Positions 56,473 through 64,000 of a stretch of DNA of 64,000 nt are shown here, one piece after another. Both the position numbers and the translations under genes were made by a program. The DNA is from Nigrospora sphaerica (lineage: Eukaryota; Ascomycota; Sordariomycetes; Amphisphaeriales; Apiosporaceae): assembly GCA_018287875.1 (NCBI GenBank), contig JAGVVL010000029.1, positions 310,001 through 374,000 of the forward strand. Direction: 5' to 3'. The notes under the pieces were generated by a model that did no database searches, had not been told where the DNA came from, and worked only from the letters and a program-made list of their open reading frames with translations. The first letter of the stretch is position 1; each line of letters starts with the position of its first letter.

Positions 56473-57170
56473 ATGACCACTTACGTGACGCCTTGGCAAT
56501 ACTTTTTGACTGCCCACTTTTCTACTCAATTTATTCTAGTTACATTATTAGTAGCGTCAGTATGTAGTTGGTTACTGATAATATACCAAGCCATGGCTTT
56601 AAGAGCAGTAAAAAAGCACATGCAAAGTTTGAAAAAGCTTTTTGGTCAGAAATCAGATTATCAGATTTATATGAAGCGCTACCTCAAACCCTTCCTCCTG
56701 AGCAGATTGGCGCTATCTTTTATGCTGGATTTTCAGAATTTTCTCGCTTAAGGAGCAGTGGATGCCAAGCACTTTCAGTGGTGTTAGAAGGCGTAAGTCG
56801 CGCTATGCATATTGCGCATAGTCAAGCGGAGATTCATATGGAAGGTTACCTAAATTGGATTGGCCTTATTAGCGCTACCAGCCCTTACTTTGGGTTACTC
56901 GGCACCTTGTTTGGGACCATCTCGACTTTGCGTCACTTAGGTCATGTAATATCACCTAATGCCGTATTACTCATTGCACCTGGCATTGCTGACGCTTTAT
57001 TAGTTAGTATTTTTAGTCTACTAACCGTTATCCCTGCAACTATTTTCTATCAATATTACATGAATGAAATAGAAAAACTCTCAAGACAATACTATATTTT
57101 TGAAGAAGAATTTATTGCGCTATTACTTAGACAAAGCTACGAAGACCAGAATGATCAACACTCACTATAA
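56473..57170 (+). CDS. tolQ: Tol-Pal system motor protein TolQ (one frame break)
   Basis: TolQ (MotA/ExbB family) with TolR uses the proton gradient to pull TolA and constrict the outer membrane at division. Three membrane helices are seen: about 20-40 (FILVTLLVASVCSWLLIIYQ), a middle one (GLISATSPYFGLLGTLFGTI, the conserved P-x-x-G-L-x-G-T-x-x-G) and a last one (GIADALLVSIFSLLTVIPATIFY). An A6 run at 56610-56615 is one base short and cuts the frame after the first helix. Restored length is about 232 residues (E. coli 230). tolR overlaps the 3' end. ybgC is absent. Confidence 0.92.
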
Positions 57171-57581
57171 GCAAGCTAAGCGTGCTATCATCTACCCTAG
57201 TACTTCTCTGTATATAAGCCTTCTTTTTACTTTAAGTGCACTTTTATTAACCACTACCTTGCCTTTATTTTATCAACCCATTCCCTTACATCAACTTTCA
57301 AGTATCAAAACTCATACTGCTATTACCCCTCCTATTATTATTACGATCCAGGAAGAAGGACGCTACCAACTCAATACTTCTGAAGCGCCTGATCGCTTCC
57401 TAGCCCTAGAAGAAATGAAAAGCACATTAAATAAACAGTTTAGACTCATGGATCTTCAAAAGACTTCAATCTGCATTCAAAGCACTCCCTCTATTCCTTA
57501 TGGCCAAGTGATGGAATGCCTCGATTGGTTAAAACAGAAAGGTGTCCAGCACGTAGGTTTAATCACCCCCATTATGTCTAA
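57151..57581 (+). CDS. tolR: Tol-Pal system protein TolR (ExbD family); stop codon lost in the sequence as given
   Basis: TolR is the peptidoglycan-binding partner of TolQ. Start ATG 57151 (MINTHYKQAKRAII) overlaps tolQ by 20 bases. A single N-terminal membrane helix (LYISLLFTLSALLLTTTLPLF) is followed by the ExbD-like periplasmic domain: ITIQEEGRYQLN, IQSTPSIPYGQVMECLDWLKQKGVQHVGLIT. As written the frame runs on to 57,825. If the C5 run at 57566-57570 is one base short, as elsewhere, the frame ends at TAA 57579-57581, about 143 residues (E. coli 142). The proton-path Asp of the helix is not obvious. Confidence 0.78.
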
Positions 57582-57825
57582 GTGTCTTGGTTTTATTATA
57601 GTGATGGCTATACATAGCGTCAGTATTTTAGCCTGTTATACAATACCCTGTTTACCAAGGATTCAAGCGTTTCCTAATGCTATCCCTTCTGTGCTCTGGG
57701 CAAACATTACAACCCCACAAAAACCTGGTGGGATTCCTTCCCCCAGTAATTTATCACACGCCCAATCTATCTTAGAGAAGCTACTCGCTAGCAGTAACCA
57801 ACCTAAGACAAATCGCTTAGTGTAG
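57574..57825 (+). CDS. Short TolA-like protein
   Basis: ATG 57574 overlaps the predicted tolR stop. The product (84 residues) has one membrane helix at its start (FIIVMAIHSVSILACYTI) with an SVS motif reminiscent of the TolA/TonB helix that contacts TolQ. A short Pro/Ser tail follows (ANITTPQKPGGIPSPSN...ILEKLLASS). TolA normally has a long helical rod and a C-terminal domain (about 420 residues); none is seen before ndh. Position after tolQR suggests a reduced TolA. This rests on position and one helix only. Confidence 0.4.
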   Translation: MSKCLGFIIVMAIHSVSILACYTIPCLPRIQAFPNAIPSVLWANITTPQKPGGIPSPSNLSHAQSILEKLLASSNQPKTNRLV

Positions 57826-59139
57826 CTTAACGCGCGGTCGCGTCGTACGACTAAACCATTGCCCCAAGGTATCTATCACCATGCGTGTCCAACCATGCAG
57901 TGAAGCAATATGCAGACGGTATAAAGAAGCATATATCCATTTCGCCAAACGACCACGTATAAACCATCCTCGGCTTGTTACGCCATCCTGTAGATGACCA
58001 ACTGCTCCTGTATGCGCTAGAGAGACTAATGCGCCAAGATCTTGATAGCGAAAGGGTTGAGTAATTGGCTTGCCTTTCAACAAATAAGAGAACTGCTTAA
58101 ATAAAAATCCTGATTGCTGATGCGCTGCTTGTGCTCGTGGGGGCACCATGACTCCCTCAGGCTTCCCTAACCACGGACAACTGGCACAATCTCCAAACGC
58201 AAAAATGTTTTCGTCATTTACACTTTGTAGCGTCGGTTTTACCACAATCTGACCTTGTCGATTTAAATCAAAACCCTCTAACTGACTTAAGATATCAGGT
58301 CCTTTAACCCCTGCAGCCCAAATCGTAAAATCAGAAACAATGGTCTCTCCTGTGCTCAAGGTGACTGAATCTTTATCGATTCGGGTGACAGCGGTTTGAC
58401 ACTGCCTGATAATTGATAGTTTATCTAATAATTTTTCTGTGGTGTTCGCTAGCTTTTCTGGCAATGCAGGCAAAATACGTGGGCCTGCCTCTATAATACG
58501 TATACTGACATCTTTAGATGAATCCAACCCATTCAAGCCGTATCCACCTAACGCTTGCATCGTATGACGGAGTTCAGCCGCTAATTCGACACCGGTTGCA
58601 CCAGCCCCAACGATAGTAATGTGCATAGGGTCCGTCATTACCTTTTGTTGCCTTTGAAAGCATGCGGTAATTAAACGTCGTCTAAAGCGTTCTGCTTGTT
58701 TGGTGGTATCTAACACAAAAGTATGTGCTTGTGCCCCTGAGACGTTAAAAAAGTTAGTAACACTCCCTATCGCAAGGACTAAAGTATCATAGCTTATGGT
58801 ACGCTCTGGGAAACACTCTACCCCATCTTCATCCACCATTGACTCCAACGTAATGGTATGTGCTTTTTTATCAATCGCTTTTAAAGCACCCTGCTGAAAT
58901 TCAAAGCCACACCATTGCGCTTGGGCTGCATATTCTAGTTGATGACTAGCACTATCAATACTACCCGCTGCCACCCCATGTAGTAGGGGCTTCCATAGAT
59001 GAGTAGGATTAATATCTACCAATATAATTTCAGCTTTTGGTCGACGACAATTAAAACCGTACGCTCGACCTAAACGAGTTGCTAGCTCTAAACCACCAGC
59101 ACCCCCAACTATTACAATGCGATGCATAATACCACCCAA
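57817..59139 (-). CDS. ndh: Type II NADH dehydrogenase (NDH-2)
   Basis: Single-subunit flavoprotein that moves electrons from NADH to quinone without pumping protons. The 440-residue protein (E. coli 434) has two nucleotide-binding folds: RIVIVGGAGGLELATRLG for FAD and HITIVGAGATGVELAAELRH for NADH. It also has FTIWAAGVKG, FAFGDCASCPW (second FAD contact) and PPRAQAAHQQ. The last 40 residues are amphipathic and bring it to the inner membrane. It overlaps the tol region by 9 bases, convergent. Intact. Confidence 0.95.
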   Translation of the reverse strand: MGGIMHRIVIVGGAGGLELATRLGRAYGFNCRRPKAEIILVDINPTHLWKPLLHGVAAGSIDSASHQLEYAAQAQWCGFEFQQGALKAIDKKAHTITLESMVDEDGVECFPERTISYDTLVLAIGSVTNFFNVSGAQAHTFVLDTTKQAERFRRRLITACFQRQQKVMTDPMHITIVGAGATGVELAAELRHTMQALGGYGLNGLDSSKDVSIRIIEAGPRILPALPEKLANTTEKLLDKLSIIRQCQTAVTRIDKDSVTLSTGETIVSDFTIWAAGVKGPDILSQLEGFDLNRQGQIVVKPTLQSVNDENIFAFGDCASCPWLGKPEGVMVPPRAQAAHQQSGFLFKQFSYLLKGKPITQPFRYQDLGALVSLAHTGAVGHLQDGVTSRGWFIRGRLAKWIYASLYRLHIASLHGWTRMVIDTLGQWFSRTTRPRVKLH

Positions 59140-59398
59140 AAGTTTTGTGAGTCTTCTAAAATTGCCCTAATAGTACCAGCTCTTGTACTTAAAGAGTAGT
59201 TTAAAAAGGATCAATTTTGTCTTGTCAGTTTAAATAAATCGAATCCACTTTTAAGTGTTTCATATAGAGTAATTAAGGCAGCTTTAAAGGAATAAACTTA
59301 AAAAATTTACCCTTGTGCATCCTACATTTCTATACTTTAATGAAAGAAAGTCATTTCAAAAAACCTTCTATTATTTTTTGAAATAATGGAGATTACTG

Positions 59399-60126
59399 GT
59401 GAAGCACACATTACATAGTGAACCTATATGTCCAAGCATGGGCAACCAATTAGAAGAGTGGGTGATGGGTAATCCCTATCCTACTGAAATTAAGGACGCC
59501 AAAACCAGACGGTATGTACTAGCTAACCATAAGGTAGCATCTTTGTTTGGAGTCAGCGCCCAAGAAATGGTAGGGTTAGATCTCAATGTACTAGCACAGG
59601 CGAATCAACTAAAAAGTGAGTTTATTGAACAAGTAAATGAAGTCGATTACCTGGTAATCGAAAAACAAAAAAAATTGTTTTTAAACAGGTGTTTTTTACT
59701 AATCAGAAAACTATTTTGGTTGAAGCAATTACTAAGCAACCTATTTTGAATGCCAAACAAGAAGTCATCGGGGTGCTCAATTATACCCAAGATCTTACGG
59801 CGTCGATTGAATTAAAACAGTTATTTCTTTATTACGAAGAGCTATACCATCAAACTTTAAAACGCCCTCATGGTGAAGCCATTGAAGCCTTCTTAAGGCA
59901 CGTAGATCTAAGAAAATATTTTCGCATCCTGCCAACGTATACGGAGTTAATGTTTTTACTAACACGATATTCGCAAGTTAAAGCACATTCACTATCCAAA
60001 GGAAGACAGCAGAGCAACGCTTCTTTTACCACCTTCCACCATATCCAACAAAAACTACATACCTTTAATTTTTCTCAACTACTAACGGAGTTACAATCCA
60101 CACATGAAGCTACTATCCTTACGTAA
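59399..60126 (+). CDS. PAS-like sensory protein, paralogue 2 (one frame break)
   Basis: Paralogue of the gene at 5,803-6,539. The start is GTG 59399 with GGAG 8 bases upstream. The N-terminal PAS-like domain (IKDAKTRRYVLANHKVASLFGVSAQEMVGLD) continues through a second half ending VIGVLNYTQDLTASIELK, then a helical region DLRKYFRILPTYTELMFLL. The break is in the A-rich stretch 59667-59685, most simply the A8 run at 59667-59674 one base short. Restored length is about 242 residues. The 3' end overlaps the MFS transporter by 23 bases, so the two are co-transcribed; it may sense something related to the transported solute. No output domain is seen. Confidence 0.62.
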
Positions 60127-61403
60127 TACGCCTCATTTATTAAATATAGGCGTTGTTGCCAATCTACTTGAATGGTACGAATTCTCTGTTTATGGGGCAC
60201 TCTCTATCATCATGGGTCAACTATTTTGGCAAGAGGCGGACCCTATTACTCATCTTATTCAAGTATGGGGTACCTTTGCATTAAGTTATTTAGCAAGGCC
60301 ACTAGGCAGTCTTTTTGGGGATATGTAGGGGATCGCTATGGTCATTCCTACTCACTGCAGCATTCACTGCTTGTGATGGCATTACCTACCGCACTGATTG
60401 GGTTATTACCTACTTATCATCAAGTCGGATTTATCGCGACCGCTGCTTTAATCACCTTACGATTTATCCAAGGATTTGCAGTAGGTGGCGAGCTACCCAT
60501 CAGTGCTGCCTATATTTTTGAACACTCCCCTTTGCATTTACGCAGCTTTTTATGTAGTACGGTCTCTGTTGGGGTGGGACTAGGGCTAACCGCTGGATCC
60601 GTTGTCTTTTATCTATTAGGGATTTATTTTACCCCTGAGCAAATTTTAGCCGGTGCCTGGCGTATTCCATATTTATTGAGTATACCATTAACCTTTTGGA
60701 TATTACGTATTCGACGTTCAATAGATAATGCCAACCAAACACTTGAGGTAGAAGCGTCAATTGAGCCTGTCAAAAGCACTCGTCAAACTTTCAAAGCATT
60801 ACTCGACACTAACTTTCTCCGTTTAATATTACTCGTTGGCTTTATGGAAGCCTCTTGTTATATTCTTTTAATGTGGCTATCTTCTTATTTACAAGTCTTT
60901 TTAAATGTTCCCACTCAAACTGCGGAAATGGCTCATATTTTATTGCTTGCCTCGTTACAGTGCTTCTTGCTCCTTATGGGCTATATCGCAGGCCGTATTG
61001 GATATAAACGAGTGTTAAGTCTACATGCCGTACTAATCATTTTATTAACCTATCCACTTTTTCAAGCCCTACAAACTCAGTCCACCTATGTGCTATTTGG
61101 CATTCATATTATATTTGCTTGGCTATATAGTGGAGTAGCCGCAGTTATGATGGAAGTACTGGGTAATTCCTATCCAAAAGCCATACGCTGCTCTGGTATG
61201 AGCATCACCCATACCGTAGGCGCTGCTTTTTTGGAGGATGTACGCCTGTGATTTGTACATGGGCCACTAATTATACAGGCCTTTTACTGTTTCCAGCCTA
61301 CTACATTATAGCAATGGGGATCCTCGTCGTCCCCATCATTTGGACATTACCATCAAGTAACCAAGACTTATCTACTACTGAGCATAAACTACCTCTACAG
61401 TAG
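60104..61403 (+). CDS. MFS transporter, ProP-like metabolite:H+ symporter (two frame breaks)
   Basis: Inner-membrane transporter of the major facilitator superfamily, metabolite:H+ symporter group (ProP, KgtP, ShiA). The first helix NIGVVANLLEWYEFSVYGAL carries the group's N-x-x-E-W-Y/F-D/E-F motif, and the 2-3 loop GDRYGHSYS fits the usual GxxxDRxGRR position. RFIQGFAVGGELP matches the R-x-x-Q-G-x-x-x-GGE motif. T5 60312-60316 and T6 61227-61232 are each one base short. The second restores the last helices (YYIIAMGILVVPIIW). About 434 residues, 12 helices. Substrate cannot be told. It is translationally linked to the upstream PAS-like gene. Confidence 0.85.
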
Positions 61404-61414
61404 CTGGTCATCAT

Positions 61415-61440
61415 GGGAAGATACCCACTCGTATCTTCCC
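61415..61440. terminator. Bidirectional hairpin between the MFS and helicase genes
   Basis: A perfect 10-bp stem GGGAAGATAC / GTATCTTCCC with a 6-base loop lies between two convergent stop codons. No long T-run follows, so termination may be weak. Confidence 0.6.
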
Positions 61441-61473
61441 TACTTCAATGGCCTTATAAGTCTGCGTACATTT

Positions 61474-64000
61474 CTACTCTTTAGGGTTAGGGGTTTTACG
61501 CTTTATACGCTTTAACCACCTCCTAGGTTGGGCAGGCGCCGCTTCTTTAGCAACACGAATCACTTTTTTGTCTTCAGGCTTTAACGCAGGCCATAACCAG
61601 TATAAAAAACTACCTGATGGGGCTTGTACCGACTCTCCTTTTTGATCGGCCTGTAATACCCCACTCAAATATAATAATTTTTTAGCTCGCGTGCAGGCCA
61701 CATACAATAAACGCATAACCTCGGCTTGCACCTCGCGACTCTCTACCTCACGCAAATAGCTATATAATTGATCCGGCATAATACTGCTAGTGGATGGCAT
61801 AGCAGCCAATATATATTGGGTAGGATGCACCTCCCTTATTTCTTCAAATAACAGTAAAGTATTTGGTGTCGATCGAGTTATTTTATGCAGACTCGGTAAA
61901 ATTACCATATCAAATTCTAAGCCTTTCGCTTTGTGAATCGTCATTAACTGAACGACAGGCGAAATTTCTCCTATAGGTGTAGTCGCATAAGTATTAGCAA
62001 GCTTTTCAGATAACGCACTGACATCTAAAATCAGCTCATTGGTTTGACAAGTGTTGAGACACTGACTAAAAAGCTCAATATCTTTAAAAGACCATGTCTC
62101 AGCGGGCTGCGTGACTGGCCCCTTTAAGGCATACCACGCTTGCATCACACGATCCACTAAAGTAAGTCGCCCATAACTTTCCATCATCGGGGTAATCGTC
62201 TGCACAAAATCATTGAATCGAGATTGAACCGATTCATTGAAAGGTAAGGTATCAAGATTTTGTAACTGCTCCCAGATGAAACGTCTAGGCTGATAAGATT
62301 GACAAGCTTGCATTAAAAGTTGCAACTCTTTAAGAGAAGCGCCACACCAGGGCGCTCTAAGTATAGCGAGCCAAGCAATTTCATCAGATATACTGGCTAA
62401 CGCTCTAGCCAGTGCTTGTAAATCTTGAATCATGGCTTTATCAGCCAACGTTTCAATCTCTATGGCTTGAAACGGAATACCTTCAAGACGCAACTTAAAG
62501 AGAATGGGTAATAAATGTTGTCTCGCTCTCCCTAAGATCGCAATGGAAAAAGTCGAATCACTAGACACCCCTTGCAATATTTGCTTAACCCATAAGACAA
62601 CTTGGTGTGCTTCCTCAGTTGCTTCACCCTCCAAAATCCAATGATTTTCGATGGCAGGCCATCGAACCATATGAGGCTGGATAGAAACAGCCGGGGTAAA
62701 AAAATGATGATTATAATTTTTACTTTCTATAGAAGAAGATAGGTTCGAAAATTGTTGGTTGACCCAATGAACAATAGCAGCACTGGATCGAAAATTTGTG
62801 CATAACCTAATCGTTTCAAGCTCAATCGTGCCTAACCCCTCTTTTTGCACTTGCTGAAATAAATGCGCCTCCGCTTTACGAAAACGATAGATAGACTGCA
62901 TAGGATCCCCCACTAAAAATAAGGTCCTTCCATCACAAGGCTGCCAGCCCTCCGTGAGTCGTTTTAAAAACTGTAATTGTTGGTGCGAGGTATCTTGAAA
63001 TTCATCAACTAAAATATGTTGTATTTGATAATCTAATTGCAATAACAGTGCTGTCACATCTTCAGCATTCCCTAATAATTGACTTGCTTTTAATGCAATA
63101 CCGATATAATCGATTTGATGATTTTGCTCAAAGACTACTTCTAAAAGTCGTACTAAGGCATTCAACACGTAAAAAATCTGGTTTAATATATCCCATTGAT
63201 CCTCTGGATACTGCGTAGGGGAGCCTTTCGTATCGCAAGTAAAGCAATTCTTGCTGCGTCTTGATCCTCCAATATTATCAACCATTTTTTGAACAGCTTT
63301 TTCAGGGTATGTTGCACTGAAACTGTATGATGACTAAAAGGCTTCATGACTGGAATCTTACGCCACTCTCCTTGAGTAGTAAGCAGCAAATTAGCGAGAC
63401 TTTCCCAAAAAATAGCAGGAGCGATATCCTGCTCTTTAACCGCCGCTGTCTGTCTTAACAGTGATTCTAATTCGGTATACCATGATGTTACGCCGCACTT
63501 TAAAAAGGCATACTCAGCATCTTGATGTAATTTTGCTCTTATCTTCAAAAGCCCCTCTTCAAGGGATACGCGTAATAAATACAGATCGCCCGTCTCTTTT
63601 GGGATAAGCGGTATCCATTGGTCTCGATTACCTAACAAATTCAGTAATAAACGCTCTAATTGCCATCTATCATTATTCACATACTGCATTAACTGCGCTA
63701 AGGCAGCACTTAAAGAACTATCACTTTCTAGTTCAACAAATAATCGTTCAATTGCTATTCGATATAGCTTTTCAGGGTTTTCTAACAATTCTGCTGTTGC
63801 TACCCACTGAACTTGTAAAGGCGCTCGACGAACGAGATGCGCATAAAATGAATCAATGGTCTGAATGCGTAATCGATGACTATGGGCGAGTAATTGCCAT
63901 CCTTGCTTCTCTTGCCATAGGTATACTTTTCTTCCTAACTGCCAACGATAATACAAATACGGATCTTTAGGAGGAACCGTTGTGCTACAAGCAAAGTTTA
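61474..64000 (-). CDS. addA: AddA/UvrD-type superfamily I DNA helicase, partial (5' end outside window; one frame break)
   Basis: Large SF1 helicase related to AddA/RecB, which process DNA ends for recombination. The frame is open to the window edge, so the Walker A region is outside. Visible: RLRIQTIDSFYA near the left of domain 1; motif II LVDEFQDTSHQQL; motif III GDPMQSIYRFRKAEA; motif IV TNFRSS; motif V MTIHKAKGLEFDMVILP; motif VI RLLYVACTRAKK. The frame is cut at a short run (63224-63228), with QYPEDQWDILNQIF continuing after it. Only about 80 residues follow motif VI, and no RecB-type nuclease domain is seen at the C-terminus. The addA name rests on the overall layout; addB is not in the window. 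Confidence 0.8.

Overview
The window is a stretch of chromosome from a host-associated gammaproteobacterium. This is inferred from gene content: cmk-rpsA-lapA, secB, an RF2-type release factor, FabI, GlmU, MinC, TolQ/TolR, PilP/PilQ, outer-membrane phospholipase A, a type II NADH dehydrogenase, and a linked 16S-Ile-Ala-23S-5S operon. Genome reduction is suggested by missing neighbours: pheT without pheS, minC without minD/minE, pilP-pilQ without pilMNO, tolQ-tolR without ybgC, and cmk-rpsA without ihfB. The three ankyrin-repeat genes and several long helical or coiled-coil proteins of unknown family fit an intracellular lifestyle, perhaps Legionellales-like. The exact taxon is not determined here.

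Layout, left to right. 1-3,370: 3' part of lon, a tyrosine recombinase abutting the tmRNA gene, and the tmRNA gene. 3,371-13,508: pheT, a PAS-like gene, alaS, tsaE, prfB, glyA-nusB, cvpA. 13,519-16,401: a 960-residue coiled-coil protein. 16,656-18,818: fabI and glmU. 18,846-28,869: an accessory region with two ankyrin genes, several unknown helical proteins and two gene-poor stretches. 29,089-35,070: uvrB, then the rpsP / rhodanese / secB / cmk / rpsA / lapA group on the minus strand. 35,248-41,344: an Rpn-like gene, tRNA-Pro, a small ankyrin gene, a DUF1640-like gene, ddl and a roughly 790-residue unknown protein. 42,052-47,300: the rRNA operon (minus strand). 47,451-50,481: pldA, gph, fpr. 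50,528-54,475: a tightly overlapping minus-strand operon pilP-pilQ-gpsA-dsbB-minC, preceded by tRNA-Lys. 54,757-57,825: rlmE-ruvB-tolQ-tolR and a short TolA-like gene. 57,817-64,000: ndh, a second PAS-like gene overlapping an MFS transporter, and part of an AddA/UvrD-type helicase.

A property of the whole window affects every annotation. More than 25 genes, including essential ones (pheT, alaS, prfB, glyA, rpsP, uvrB, ddl, gpsA, ruvB, tolQ), are split by frame breaks. Every break I examined is explained by one missing base (occasionally two) in a mononucleotide run. Rejoining the frames gives full-length, family-consistent proteins. Uncorrected homopolymer error in the assembly is the simplest explanation. 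Homopolymer slippage in the living cell, known from some insect endosymbionts, is the interesting alternative. I therefore report whole genes spanning the breaks, give the position of each break, and do not call them pseudogenes. This also recovers genes that are not obvious as open frames: rpsP, complete dsbB, complete pldA, a 526-residue ankyrin/disordered protein and the 790-residue protein at 38,951-41,320.

The features most worth a second look are the RF2 frameshift site with one G missing, a 26-residue tmRNA tag, ribosomal protein S1 ending in a long acidic tail, a PldA with a very large insertion after its first strand, and the two broken-but-reconstructable large unknown proteins.
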